A stretch of DNA of 64,000 nucleotides from Bradyrhizobium sp. 132 (GCF_023074185.1 NZ_JADPKY010000094.1:1-64000), one strand, 5' to 3'; positions 27,054 through 36,390 are shown, numbered from the stretch's first letter. A program made the numbers and translations. The notes: generated by a model not told the origin, from the letters alone.

Positions 27054-28454
27054 TTAGGCCAAGCTGCGCCGGATGAAGCCGATGGTTTTGGCCTGGCGAA
27101 AATAATTGCAGTGCCAAACGTCGGGCGAGTTGCCGAAATCCTCGACGCCGTGGATGGCGAGCGGGAAGCCCGTCGCTCCCAGGTCCGACATCGAGACCGT
27201 ATCGACCACGAGATCGTTCTTGTCGGGAAAGATTTCGTCGGCGGCCAGGTCGCCGATCCGCAGTGCCCTGAAATTTTTCCAGAACTGCCAGCCGGGATCC
27301 GTCGTCTCGAAATTCGACTGCACGACGAAGTAGGCGGGCTGAGTCGTGCAGGGACCGAGCCGCAGCAGATTAAGTTCGTAATTGTTTTCGATCATGGATT
27401 GTCCGAACAGCCCTGGAACCAGCGCAACCAGCCCGTCAAGGAGCGGCGTGTGGGCAAGCCTGCCGGTGACGGTCATCACCACCTCGACCAGCTTGCCGGC
27501 AACCCACAGGAACGGATTGGCCCCACCGGCGAGCTGTAACGTTTTCTCGGCGAAGGTGCCGATATTGGAAAGCAGGCTCAGCGCATGCTGGAGCTTGTCG
27601 GGCGCGGCAAGCGAGGTGCCGTGGAGCGGCGAGCCCGCAAAGACGACGCGTGTCGTGGCGGCGAGCGAGCGGCCGAACGCCTCCAGCCACCACCGCACGA
27701 TCAAGCCGCCGCGGCTATGGGCGATGACGTCGATTTGTCCAATTGCATCGACGAATGCGCGTCCAAGCTCGAGCGCATTCAGAACCGGGCTGACGGCAAG
27801 GGTCGCGTGCTCGAAGACGAGAACCTGATCGTACTTGTTCGGCCCGTTCAGGGCGGCGCCAAGAAACGCCTGGCCGTCGGCAGTGGCCTGGAACTCGCCG
27901 ATCATGTTGACGGCGCTCGAGAAGGTGCCGTGGACCAGCAGCAAGGTGCGCCCCTTGAAGGGGCCGTGGGCATCGGCGGCGTCGATGACGAAGTTGGACG
28001 GGCCGCCCCGCAGCTGGCGTATGTGTGAGCGCAGCGAAACATCGATTGCGGTGTTGAGGCGCATGTCGATAGCGCCGATGGCTGCGGCGGCCCTGTTCGG
28101 CTGGAGCCTTGGAAACTCCTTGGTCAGGATCACTGTCTGATCGGGAAGTGGCGGCGGCCCTCCGGCTCGCCGTGCGCGTCGACGGCGCTGTGGCGCTTCC
28201 GCGCGTGCCGGAACGCCGTCATACCAGCGCAGGACACCGTTTTCCTCGACCAGCGAAGCCGCAAGGATGTTGTCGTCGGGTGTGTTGGACGCGCGCCGTC
28301 TGCGTCGGCGCAGGCCGGCGACAGAGTCCATCCTGTCGTCGTGATCGACATAGAGAGGCACGAACAGGTCGTCGTTGTCCGCGACCGCCTTGATCTGCGA
28401 CAGGAAACGTCCGGGGTCTTCCGCAACAAACTGTGACATGTGCGATGCCGTCAT
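27054..28454 (-). CDS. Alpha/beta hydrolase (DUF7379-like lipase/esterase) of CHAT operon
   Basis: A 466-residue protein. An Arg-rich N-terminal region of about 130 residues is followed by an alpha/beta hydrolase domain. The oxyanion strand is LLLVHGTFS (about 171-179). The nucleophile elbow is AHSRGG with Ser247. The likely acid is Asp414 in DKNDLVVD, and the likely base is His448 in DVWHCNYF. It resembles PGAP1/lipase-like hydrolases often seen beside CHAT proteins. Its ATG overlaps the stop of the transglutaminase-like gene (ATGA), so it is the third cistron of a coupled operon. A lipid, ester or peptide substrate is unknown. Confidence 0.75.
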   Translation of the reverse strand: MTASHMSQFVAEDPGRFLSQIKAVADNDDLFVPLYVDHDDRMDSVAGLRRRRRRASNTPDDNILAASLVEENGVLRWYDGVPARAEAPQRRRRARRAGGPPPLPDQTVILTKEFPRLQPNRAAAAIGAIDMRLNTAIDVSLRSHIRQLRGGPSNFVIDAADAHGPFKGRTLLLVHGTFSSAVNMIGEFQATADGQAFLGAALNGPNKYDQVLVFEHATLAVSPVLNALELGRAFVDAIGQIDVIAHSRGGLIVRWWLEAFGRSLAATTRVVFAGSPLHGTSLAAPDKLQHALSLLSNIGTFAEKTLQLAGGANPFLWVAGKLVEVVMTVTGRLAHTPLLDGLVALVPGLFGQSMIENNYELNLLRLGPCTTQPAYFVVQSNFETTDPGWQFWKNFRALRIGDLAADEIFPDKNDLVVDTVSMSDLGATGFPLAIHGVEDFGNSPDVWHCNYFRQAKTIGFIRRSLA

Positions 28455-29551
28455 TCATCGATGATCGGAAGCGGGGTGACGTTCAGGCTTCGTGCGTGCT
28501 GGATGTCGAGCATGCTGTCGAATTCCTTTTGGCTGCGCAGATTGGCCCGTCCTTCGGTTTGCGCGTCCTTGAAGCTGTAGGCCCCGGTCAGGTAGGTGGC
28601 TTCCAGCATCACGAGGTCGCCCGACGTCACATAGGCCATGATCTCGGCGTAACTCATCTTGGTGAGCCTCCAGCCGTAGGGATCGACGTAGGGCAGTCCC
28701 GCGTCCCTGGTGGCCGCGTCCCCGACGCTCGGCACCGTTGCCGGTATCTTGATCACGTCCACGAAGTCGTCATGCGCCTCTTCCGATCGCCAATAGCCGA
28801 CGAAGGCATGTCCGCTGAGCAGCACTACGACTGGGAAGATGCCGACATATTCGAGGCACGAGGCGAGCAGCAGCGCGAGGTCGATGCAGGTGCCGGTGTT
28901 GGACGCGACGATCTCGCTCGGCGTGCGCAGCCGCTGACTCTGCTCGGAATAGGCAGGAGGAGGGTTGATGTATTGGAAGCGATACTCGTTCACGAGCGCG
29001 GTCCAGATGGCTTGAACCTGGCGGTCGACGGCGCCATCCTCGTCCTGCTGATAGCCGTCGAAGCCGGCTCCGGGATCGTCGAGAATGCCGATCAGGTAGC
29101 GTCGCGAGGCGCGGATGATCGCAAGAATTGCGGGATCTCTGGGCAGCACGAAGGAGGGCAGCCACGGGTTGTTCTTGGTGTCATCGATCCATTCGTCAAC
29201 GGGGATCAGCGTGACACGTCTGGTTTCCTCGAACGCCGTCTCTCCTGCGCAAGTCACTTTCACGTACACCGCCGACTGCACCCGCTCATGCAGCGAGCGC
29301 GTCAGGCCGGCGGTGAGGGGAACGATCACTTTGGAGGACAGCGGCAGCTGCAACTCTGTCATGACCGGGATCGTAAGGCGGTAAGGATAGTTCTCGGCGC
29401 CGACGCAGAGCTCGACTTGAATCGTGATCGCATCGACAGGATGCTGAATAAGCCGGGTCAGCGTCAACTTATCGAGCAAGGTCCTGTTGTTGTGCAGCAG
29501 GGAGTAGTTGATTTCCGGAGCGACCCCCAGGTCCACCTTGATCGGAATCAT
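28451..29551 (-). CDS. Transglutaminase-like Cys-His protein of CHAT operon
   Basis: A 366-residue protein. The N-terminal half (about 1-120) is beta-rich and resembles the accessory domain that precedes transglutaminase-like folds in some large bacterial helicases and DUF4011-type proteins. The papain/transglutaminase-like core has Cys222 in NTGTCIDLALLLASC, His248 in LLSGHAFVGYW, and probable third residue Glu317 in VMLEATYLTG. It could be a protease, an amidase or a cross-linking enzyme. It overlaps both neighbours by four bases. No signal peptide is present. Confidence 0.72.
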   Translation of the reverse strand: MIPIKVDLGVAPEINYSLLHNNRTLLDKLTLTRLIQHPVDAITIQVELCVGAENYPYRLTIPVMTELQLPLSSKVIVPLTAGLTRSLHERVQSAVYVKVTCAGETAFEETRRVTLIPVDEWIDDTKNNPWLPSFVLPRDPAILAIIRASRRYLIGILDDPGAGFDGYQQDEDGAVDRQVQAIWTALVNEYRFQYINPPPAYSEQSQRLRTPSEIVASNTGTCIDLALLLASCLEYVGIFPVVVLLSGHAFVGYWRSEEAHDDFVDVIKIPATVPSVGDAATRDAGLPYVDPYGWRLTKMSYAEIMAYVTSGDLVMLEATYLTGAYSFKDAQTEGRANLRSQKEFDSMLDIQHARSLNVTPLPIIDE

Positions 29552-30795
29552 GAGGCTGCCCTCTTCTTTCGGGAAGATGCCTTTTTCTTGGCCGGACTAG
29601 ATCTCTTAGCCGGACTGGATTTCAATGTCGGCTTCGGGATGGATTCGGTGCCCGGCGCGAAAATACTGCGTCCCATCCAGATCACGATCGACGTGCCATG
29701 CACGTCCAACGGCATCGCCTTCCACGACATCAGGAACGCATCCGGAATCGACAGAATCAGTTGATCCGTTCCGTGGCACCAGTTCCAATAGAATGTTTGA
29801 AAGAACAGCTCCGCGACATCGTCATCGATCTCGTCGAGAAAACCGAGGGCGACATGGGCTCCCTTCCTGACCAACTCGCGCGCGATACGCGCACCGGAAT
29901 AGTAAAGATTGAGCGTCACGATCCGGGGTGGGGTGGTTGGGTTCACAAGGGTCTCGGCAAGCTCTTCGTACAGAACGGGAAGCTCGCTTTCGTGGGCCTG
30001 GCGAAGGATCATCCCATCAGGCAGCCGTCCGGCCTTGTCGATGATCGTGTTGAAGAGCGCCTCGTTGTTCTTCTTCATGTTCGGATAGAAATCATCGATG
30101 ATCCACCCGGCATGGTGAGTATCGACCCCGGTGACGTGGATCGCTTCCCAGTTCGCACTGCGGACTTTCTCGGTGAGTTCAGTTTTCTGGGGTGTTCGCA
30201 GAATCATGCGGTATGGGTCGTCGTCCGGTCTGTTGGATGCACCGACCGCGGCATCGATACGCTGTTCCTCGTCCTTGAAGTCGTACTTGTCACCGAAGCG
30301 TCCGGGCGCGCTCTCGACGAAAAGGACGCTGTTCGGGGGGTGAGGCTTGACCTTCGCAAAACCGCTGCTGAAGAGCCGCGAGATCAAGGTGCCGTGATAA
30401 CGGCCCTCTGTGCGCGTGCCGGCGCTGAGCAGGTATTCCCAGGGAATTTCGCAGGCGGCTTCGTGGATCGCGCAAGCCTCTTTATCTTGACGATCCCAGT
30501 CGTATAGTTCGACCTCGATACGGTCTACATGCGCCAGGTCCTGCAACCGTTTGGACGATACCCCCACGCGGGCGAGGTCCTTGGCGGCACGTTTGCCGAT
30601 GGATTTGCGCAAGTCGGAATCGGAAGCCCAGCGCGAGCGAACCCGCAGGAGATAGGTCCACTCCTGCGCGAGGCGCGGGAGGAGTTCGGGATTTTTGATG
30701 TCGGTGTCTTCGATGCCGAATGCGCGAATGGTGGCGATCGATCCCCCCGGCGTCGAACTGCCGGCCGAACCCGTGCTCCCGGATTGCTTGGCCAT
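29548..30795 (-). CDS. CHAT-domain protein with replaced catalytic Cys
   Basis: A 415-residue protein whose centre is a CHAT (caspase-HetF-associated) peptidase fold. Visible parts are IPWEYL, WEAIHVTG with His220, and a later GAHVALGF segment. The catalytic motif, normally N-A-C-x-S-G, reads NLYYSG at about 296-301, so the Cys position is Tyr298 and protease activity is doubtful. The C-terminus is a Lys/Arg/Ser-rich tail that could bind nucleic acid or membrane. The ATG at 30795 follows GGGGGAAG. A TTG 87 bases upstream is less likely. It is the first gene of the three-gene unit. Confidence 0.78.
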   Translation of the reverse strand: MAKQSGSTGSAGSSTPGGSIATIRAFGIEDTDIKNPELLPRLAQEWTYLLRVRSRWASDSDLRKSIGKRAAKDLARVGVSSKRLQDLAHVDRIEVELYDWDRQDKEACAIHEAACEIPWEYLLSAGTRTEGRYHGTLISRLFSSGFAKVKPHPPNSVLFVESAPGRFGDKYDFKDEEQRIDAAVGASNRPDDDPYRMILRTPQKTELTEKVRSANWEAIHVTGVDTHHAGWIIDDFYPNMKKNNEALFNTIIDKAGRLPDGMILRQAHESELPVLYEELAETLVNPTTPPRIVTLNLYYSGARIARELVRKGAHVALGFLDEIDDDVAELFFQTFYWNWCHGTDQLILSIPDAFLMSWKAMPLDVHGTSIVIWMGRSIFAPGTESIPKPTLKSSPAKRSSPAKKKASSRKKRAAS

Positions 30796-31025
30796 CGAGC
30801 TTCCCCCGACTCCCGGCGCACCGAGCGCTTGGCTGCTGCTCGGGTTCCCCACCATACAGCTTGGGATAGCGTGCGTCGTCAAGATAAACCGCGATCGGAC
30901 GGCAAATCGCCGCGCGTGAATGCTCCAAACCTTGCGCGACTAGGCCGTAGAGGTTGGCGCAGAATCGGCGATGGGACTGCGACCGATCGAGTAGTATCGG
31001 GGTAGGTTTCGATAAGACGAGTTTG
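30796..31025. other. Divergent intergenic region, CHAT side
   Basis: The 371 bases between the CHAT gene start and the dioxygenase start hold no convincing gene. The right part (31026-31060) is a promoter-operator described separately. The left part must contain the CHAT operon promoter, but I see no clear boxes. Confidence 0.4.
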
Positions 31026-31060
31026 TTGACGGGACCTAATAATTTGTACATTAGTACAAA
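31026..31060 (+). promoter_or_regulatory. Promoter and 18-bp TetR-type operator of the extradiol dioxygenase gene
   Basis: TTGACG (31026-31031) serves as a -35 box. The perfect inverted repeat TTTGTACATTAGTACAAA (31043-31060; 7-bp arms, 4-bp spacer) covers the expected -10 region. The same box and repeat, with the same 17-base offset, occur at 51964-51998 before the tetR gene, and flanking bases are also conserved (GACGRGACCTRAT). A repressor bound here would block the promoter of the gene at 31167. Confidence 0.7.
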
Positions 31061-31166
31061 TGAACCGGCGGCCTCAGTGCTGCCCACCGGCGCGTGAGCG
31101 GATTGCCACCTGCGCAGATCGCCGGATCCGGTCCGGCGGATCGCAAGCCACGCCTTGGAGGAAACC

Positions 31167-32135
31167 ATGCAGCCCGAACCGATCTTCGATCTTGCTCATC
31201 TCGGCCACATGGAGCTGCTGACGCCCAAGCCGGACGAAAGCCTGAAGTTCTTCGTCGACGTGATGGGCATGACCGTCAGCGGACAAAAGGGCGAGTCGGT
31301 CTATTTACGCGGCTGGGACGATTACGAGCGCTATTCGCTCAAGCTCACGGCGTCGAACACATCAGGCATGGAGCACATGGCGCTGCGTGCGCGCAGCCAG
31401 CAGGCGCTGGAGCGCCGCGTCGCCGCGCTGAAAGGCTCCGGCTTCGATATCGGCTGGATCGACGGCGACATGGGGCAGGGGCCGACCTTCCGCTGCCGCG
31501 ATCCCGACGGCCACATCGTCGAGCTCTATTACGAGACCGAATGGTATCAGGCGCCGCCCGAGCTGAAGCCCGCACTGAAGAACCAGGCGCAGCGCTTTCC
31601 AGCGCGCGGCGTCAACGTCCGCCGCCTCGACCATCTCAACTGCCTCGCCACTGATATCAAGGCGAACCGCGAATTCTTCGAGAATTATCTCGGCTGCCGC
31701 CTCACCGAGCAGATCGTGCTGAACGACGGCCGCGAAGCGGCGATGTGGCTGACGATGTCGAACAAGAGCTACGATTTCGCCTATTCGCTCGACCATTCCG
31801 GCACCGCCGGCCGCTTCCACCACGTCACCTACGCGCTCGACAGCCGCGAAGAGATTCTGCGCGCCGCCGATATCTTCCTGGAGAATGGCATCCACATCGA
31901 AACCGGCCCGCACAAGCACGCGATCCAGCAGACCTTCTTCCTCTATGTCTACGAGCCCGGCGGCAACCGTGTCGAAGTCGCCAATGCCGGCGCGCGCCTC
32001 ATCCTCGCGCCCGACTGGAAGCCAATCGTGTGGACGGAAGAGGAGCGCAAGAAGGGGCAGGCCTGGGGCCTGAAGACGATCGAGTCCTTCCACACCCACG
32101 GCACGCCGCCGGTGGACGTGAAGAAGCACGCTTAA
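31167..32135 (+). CDS. Type I extradiol (catechol 2,3-dioxygenase-like) ring-cleavage dioxygenase
   Basis: A 322-residue two-domain vicinal-oxygen-chelate protein. Only the C-terminal domain carries the Fe(II) site: His156 (LDHLNC), His218 or His219 (FHHVTY) and Glu270 (GGNRVEV). Such enzymes open catecholic rings next to the hydroxyls. GGAGG precedes the ATG at 31167. It is a single-gene unit, with the next gene convergent and overlapping by four bases. Its operator matches the one at tetR 20 kb away, which suggests that it supplies the missing ring-cleavage step for the 52-58 kb pathway rather than for nicotinate breakdown. Substrate unproven. Confidence 0.85.
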   Translation: MQPEPIFDLAHLGHMELLTPKPDESLKFFVDVMGMTVSGQKGESVYLRGWDDYERYSLKLTASNTSGMEHMALRARSQQALERRVAALKGSGFDIGWIDGDMGQGPTFRCRDPDGHIVELYYETEWYQAPPELKPALKNQAQRFPARGVNVRRLDHLNCLATDIKANREFFENYLGCRLTEQIVLNDGREAAMWLTMSNKSYDFAYSLDHSGTAGRFHHVTYALDSREEILRAADIFLENGIHIETGPHKHAIQQTFFLYVYEPGGNRVEVANAGARLILAPDWKPIVWTEEERKKGQAWGLKTIESFHTHGTPPVDVKKHA

Positions 32136-35100
32136 TGTGCTGAGGTCCGGAGGCGCGTGACTGTCTCGCGCACGCCGTTCCATGCCGGCCTGTCCGGTGC
32201 GAACTGCTTGCGCAGGAAGGTAACGAGTTCCTCGACCTGCGCATCGCTCATGCTGTTCTTGAATGCCGGCATGTAGCCGAGATCGCTCGACACCGGCTCG
32301 GCGATGCCGTGCAGGATGATTTGCACGAGATTGTCCGATGTCTCGCTGTGCAAATTGCTGTTGAGCGCGAGCGAGGGGCGGGCGCCGAACAGCGGCAGGC
32401 CGCCGACCTCGTGGCAGACGGCGCAGGCGCCCTGATAGAGCCGGGTGCCCGCGGAAGAAGCGACCGTGACTCGCGTCGAAGCTTCGAGCCTGCTGGCGAG
32501 TGCGTCCTGCGTTTGCCCCTCGATCGCAGTGTCATTGAACGAATTGAGATAGACGGCCATGGCGCGGATGTCCTGGTCGGGCAGGACTGCGAGATCCCTG
32601 ACGATCGGCGCCATCGGGCCGGCCGCGACGCCGTGATAGCGGGAGTGGCCGGTGCGAAGATAGGCGAAAAGCTCGTCCTCGCTCCATGGGATTGGCGCGT
32701 GCGAGAGCGAAGTCAGCGGCGGCGCCTCCCAGCCCTCGGCAAAACCGCCGGCGAGATAGGCCTCACGCTGCTCGGCGCCGAGCGCGTTGCGCGGCGAATG
32801 GCAGGCGCTGCAATGGCCGAGACCCTCGACGAGATAAGCGCCGCGATTCCAAACCTCGGACTTGGCCGGATCGGGCTTGAACTCGCGCGTCTGGTGGAAC
32901 AGCGCATTCCATCCGGCAAGCAGGGGGCGGAGATTGAACGGGAAAGCGAGCATATTCGCACGCTGCGTCGCGCGCACCGCAGGCTGCGCCATCAAGTAGG
33001 CGTAGAGCGCCTGCAGGTCGGAATCGCTGGTCTTCGAAAAGTGCGTGTAGGGGAAGGCGGGATAGAGCTGCCGGCCGTCGCGATGCAGCCCGTCGCGCAT
33101 CGCGCGCTCGAAAGCAGGATAGGACCAGGCGCCGATGCCGGTCTCGTCTGGCGTGATGTTGGTCGCGTAGATCGTGCCGAACGGCGTATCGAGAGCACGG
33201 CCGCCGGCGTTGAGCGCGCCGCCGATCGTGGTGTGGCACTCCGCGCAATTGCCGAGCGCCGCAAGCCGCTGGCCGCGCGCGATGGTCGCCGCGGAATAGA
33301 CAGATGCATCGGGTCGAGCGATCGGCGCGATGGCGCGGCCAGGCAAAAGAGCGGCACCGATGCCGATTGCCGCGGTGCAGACGGCCGCAACCGCCGCGAA
33401 GAGGCCGGCGCGTTTGGCGAACGGATTTTGCCAGATGCGAGACCGCTGCGGTGTAGCAGGCGCGGGCAGGGCCTGCGGCATCGTCGATGCATCGCCGTGC
33501 AGCCCCTTAAGGATGCGCTCGGGCGTGAAGGGCGGCTCGCGAAAGCGCACGCCCGTTGCGTCGAAGATCGCGTTCGCGATCGCCGCGGCGCTCGGCACCG
33601 AGGCGGACTCGCCGACGCCAAGCGGCGGCTGGTCCGGCCGCGGCAGCAACAATACGTCGATCTTCGGCATGTCGGCGAAGGCGATGATCGGATAGGCGCC
33701 CCATTCGCGCGCTGCCACCGTGCCGCGCTCGAACGAGACCTGCTCCATCAGCGCGCGGCTGGTGGACTGGATGACGTTGCCGTGGATCTGGTGGCGTACG
33801 CCGTCGGGGTTGATCATCAGGCCGGAGTCCTGCCCGGCGACGACGCGCGTCACGCTGACGTCGCCGGTGGTCTTGTTCACGGCAACGTCGGCGACCCAGG
33901 CCGACCACGCCGCGCCATAGCCGGGAAATTTGCTGTGGACATAGAGTGCATAGGCAAAGCCGCGCCCGTGGACGATGTCGCCATTCTTCTCCTCGCGAAC
34001 CGGCCGTGGCGTCCAGCCCGCGCGCTCGGCGACCGCATTGACGAGATCGACGGCGCGCCGGTCTTTGAGATAGCGCAGGCGGTATTCGATCGGATCGACA
34101 CCGGCCTCCGTCGCAGCCTCGTCGATGTAGGATTCATGCGCGAAGGTGTTCGGCAGCGCCGAGACGCCGCGGAACCAGGACGCACGCACGATCGGCGCCA
34201 TGTCGTGAGCGACGACGCGCATGTGGTCGTAATCGTAAGGCGGGATCGCGGTGCGGTCGCCCATCTGGAGGACGTCCGGCTTCGGCGATATCCGCCCCGT
34301 CAGCAACAGCGCCAGCGTCGGTGCGGCATTCGAAGGATAACGCGTGGCGAGATCGTAAGCAGCGACGTTGCCGTCTGCGTCCAATCCGCCATTGACGTCG
34401 ATGAGTTGCGCGGTGCCCTTGGGCTCCCAGGCGTGTTCCTGCTCGCGCGTGAGCTGCACGCGCACGGGCCGGCCGACCGCGCGCGAGAGCAACAGCGCGT
34501 CCGCGGTGACATCGTCGGCGCAGTTACGGCCGTAGCAGCCGGCTGCCTCTAACCTGATGACCTCGATCTCGCTGTCCGGCCGCTCGATCAAGAGCGCCAG
34601 GTCGCCGCGCAGCACGTGCGGGTTCTGCGTGCCCGACCACACCCGGATGTTGCCGTCTTGAAAATCCGCCACCGCGCAGGACGGGCCGATCGAGGCATGC
34701 ATCTGATAAGGCCAGACGTAAGTGCGCTGCATCGACGTGGCGGCATCTGATATCGCCGCATCGACGTCGCCCTTGTCGATCAGCGTGCGCGGCGTCGACG
34801 GGTTGGCGCGCAGAGCCGTCTCAATGTCGGCGAGATCGGTCAGATCAGGCGTGGGCTTCCAGCTCACCGCAAGTTGCTCCGCCGCCCGGATCGCATTCTC
34901 CTCGCGCTCGGCGACCACGCCGACGAAATCGCCGATGCGCACGACTGCAACAAGACCGGGAATGTCGCGCACCGAGGATTCATCGACCAAAATCAGACTA
35001 GTGCCGACGAACGGGCCGGCGTCGACGCCGGCATAGGGCGGCCGCACCACGCGGCCGTGCAGCATGCCTGATACTCGGATGTCATGCACGAAGGTCAGCT

Positions 35101-35656
35101 CGCCCGTGGCCTTGGCCGGCAGGTCGACCCGCGGCATCGACTGGCCGACGATGGCGTAATCGCCGACACGCTTCACGGCGACGTCATCGGCAAGCTCGAG
35201 GCGGATCGTCTCGCTGCCGATCAGTTCGCCGTAGCTGACGCTGCGATTGTGCCCGCGCAAGAGACCGTCTTCGATCTTGAGGTCGGAAGCCGGCAGCTCC
35301 AGCCATTCGGCCGCACGTGCGATCAGGAAATGTCGCGCTTGCGCCGCGGCCTTGCGGAGGGGAACGGCGGTGATCTGGATGGTCTCGCTCGCGATCGTCG
35401 GGCCCTGGTTCGGCACGATCGCGGTATCGCCGAGCACGACGACGACGCGCGCAAAGGAGACGTCGAGCTCTTCAGCCACGATTTGCCCGAGCGCGGTGCG
35501 GATGCCGGTGCCGAGATCGACATGGCCGTTGTAGGCCGTGACCGACCCGTCCGCGGTGATGCGGAGAAAGGTCTCGGATGTGCATTCGTCCACCGTGCGG
35601 ACGACGACCAGCGAACCCAATGGCCGATCTGCTCCGTTCGAGGCAGGGGACGCCAT
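32132..35656 (-). CDS. nicB: Nicotinate dehydrogenase large subunit with three fused cytochrome c domains (NicB)
   Basis: A 1174-residue fusion. Residues 1 to about 720 form a xanthine-dehydrogenase/CoxL-type molybdopterin domain. A hydrophobic anchor follows (about 745-770), then three haem c sites: Cys804-x2-Cys807-His, Cys949-x2-Cys952-His and Cys1078-x2-Cys1081-His. This architecture is that of Pseudomonas NicB, which hydroxylates nicotinate to 6-hydroxynicotinate and passes electrons to the respiratory chain. Its ATG overlaps the nicA stop (TGATG). Isoquinoline 1-oxidoreductase-type relatives share the fold, but the nearby reductase and enamidase genes support nicotinate. Confidence 0.85.
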   Translation of the reverse strand: MASPASNGADRPLGSLVVVRTVDECTSETFLRITADGSVTAYNGHVDLGTGIRTALGQIVAEELDVSFARVVVVLGDTAIVPNQGPTIASETIQITAVPLRKAAAQARHFLIARAAEWLELPASDLKIEDGLLRGHNRSVSYGELIGSETIRLELADDVAVKRVGDYAIVGQSMPRVDLPAKATGELTFVHDIRVSGMLHGRVVRPPYAGVDAGPFVGTSLILVDESSVRDIPGLVAVVRIGDFVGVVAEREENAIRAAEQLAVSWKPTPDLTDLADIETALRANPSTPRTLIDKGDVDAAISDAATSMQRTYVWPYQMHASIGPSCAVADFQDGNIRVWSGTQNPHVLRGDLALLIERPDSEIEVIRLEAAGCYGRNCADDVTADALLLSRAVGRPVRVQLTREQEHAWEPKGTAQLIDVNGGLDADGNVAAYDLATRYPSNAAPTLALLLTGRISPKPDVLQMGDRTAIPPYDYDHMRVVAHDMAPIVRASWFRGVSALPNTFAHESYIDEAATEAGVDPIEYRLRYLKDRRAVDLVNAVAERAGWTPRPVREEKNGDIVHGRGFAYALYVHSKFPGYGAAWSAWVADVAVNKTTGDVSVTRVVAGQDSGLMINPDGVRHQIHGNVIQSTSRALMEQVSFERGTVAAREWGAYPIIAFADMPKIDVLLLPRPDQPPLGVGESASVPSAAAIANAIFDATGVRFREPPFTPERILKGLHGDASTMPQALPAPATPQRSRIWQNPFAKRAGLFAAVAAVCTAAIGIGAALLPGRAIAPIARPDASVYSAATIARGQRLAALGNCAECHTTIGGALNAGGRALDTPFGTIYATNITPDETGIGAWSYPAFERAMRDGLHRDGRQLYPAFPYTHFSKTSDSDLQALYAYLMAQPAVRATQRANMLAFPFNLRPLLAGWNALFHQTREFKPDPAKSEVWNRGAYLVEGLGHCSACHSPRNALGAEQREAYLAGGFAEGWEAPPLTSLSHAPIPWSEDELFAYLRTGHSRYHGVAAGPMAPIVRDLAVLPDQDIRAMAVYLNSFNDTAIEGQTQDALASRLEASTRVTVASSAGTRLYQGACAVCHEVGGLPLFGARPSLALNSNLHSETSDNLVQIILHGIAEPVSSDLGYMPAFKNSMSDAQVEELVTFLRKQFAPDRPAWNGVRETVTRLRTSAH

Positions 35657-36138
35657 CAGTCACCGGCCTCGGTGAGCTGGCCAGACGCACGCATCACGGC
35701 GCGCAGGATTTCGATATGCGTGCCGCAGCGGCAGAGATTGTAGCGCAGCGCCGCCAGCGCCTCCTGCTCGGTGGGCTGGGGGTTGATCGCAAGCAGCGCC
35801 TTGGTGGTCATGATCATGCCGTTGAGGCAGTAGCCGCATTGCGCCGCCTGTTCGTCGATGAAGGCCTGCTGCACGACATCGGGCTTGTCGCGGCTGCCGA
35901 GCCCTTCGAGCGTCACGATGTCGCGGCCGGCGCAGCCACTGATCGGAATAACGCAGGAGCGCGCGGCGGCGCCGTCGATCAGGACAGTGCAGGTGCCGCA
36001 TTCACCGAGGCCGCATCCATATTTCGGACCGTTGAGCGCGAGATCGTTGCGCAGCATATAGAGCAGCGGCGTTTGGCGCGCCGCAGTGATCTCGTGGATC
36101 CGGCCGTTCACTGTGAGGCGGATCGGTATCTGCGTCAT
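35656..36138 (-). CDS. nicA: Nicotinate dehydrogenase small (2Fe-2S) subunit
   Basis: A 160-residue iron-sulfur subunit. The plant-ferredoxin-type cluster motif is CGLGECGTCTVLIDG with a later Cys. The second cluster uses CGYCLNGM and CRCGTH. It transfers electrons from the molybdenum site of NicB to the haem domains. The ATG at 36138 (MTQIPIRLTV) is preferred to an extension of eight residues. The start lies 57 bases from a 16-bp near-palindrome (36195-36210) inferred to be the operator of the pathway regulator. Confidence 0.9.
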   Translation of the reverse strand: MTQIPIRLTVNGRIHEITAARQTPLLYMLRNDLALNGPKYGCGLGECGTCTVLIDGAAARSCVIPISGCAGRDIVTLEGLGSRDKPDVVQQAFIDEQAAQCGYCLNGMIMTTKALLAINPQPTEQEALAALRYNLCRCGTHIEILRAVMRASGQLTEAGD

Positions 36139-36194
36139 CCTCGTTCCCAAGCCTGCGAGCAAAGCTTCGCGAAAAATCTACGTTGCGACGATAC

Positions 36195-36210
36195 CGTTTG
36201 TACACAAACG
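36195..36210. promoter_or_regulatory. Inferred MarR operator, nicAB side
   Basis: CGTTTGTACACAAACG is palindromic at 14 of 16 positions. It fits the consensus CRTTNGTRYACNAAYG derived from four sites at nicotinate genes in this window. It lies just upstream of nicA in the divergent nicA/reductase spacer. Confidence 0.65.
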
Positions 36211-36347
36211 TGCAAGCCGCGCATGCCGCAGTGCAGCGCGAATGCCTTCTTTGTGGACAGTGCGGATAGGCAAATGAGGTTTTATGCGGCATGCGCATCT
36301 TTTGCGCCGCACCGCCGCTTGACAGCCTTCCGGAGCGCGCGCAACAT

Positions 36348-36363
36348 CGTTCGTATACAAATG
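36348..36363. promoter_or_regulatory. Inferred MarR operator, reductase side
   Basis: CGTTCGTATACAAATG is palindromic at 12 of 16 positions and matches the same consensus. It lies 27 bases before the ATG of the 6-hydroxynicotinate reductase gene (36391), close enough to block initiation. Confidence 0.62.
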
Positions 36364-36390
36364 ATAACCGCGACCTCCGCTGGCTTGCAC

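Noticed and set aside
31043..31060. Assigning the dioxygenase operator to the MarR regulator
   Set aside because: It shares the half-site GTACAAA but has 7-bp arms with a 4-bp spacer, identical to the tetR site and not to the 16-bp MarR-type sites.
32309..34552. A 747-codon open frame on the plus strand opposite nicB
   Set aside because: It is the antisense shadow of a GC-rich gene. Its translation is rich in Arg, Asp, Gly and His with no domain, and nicB on the other strand has full motifs.
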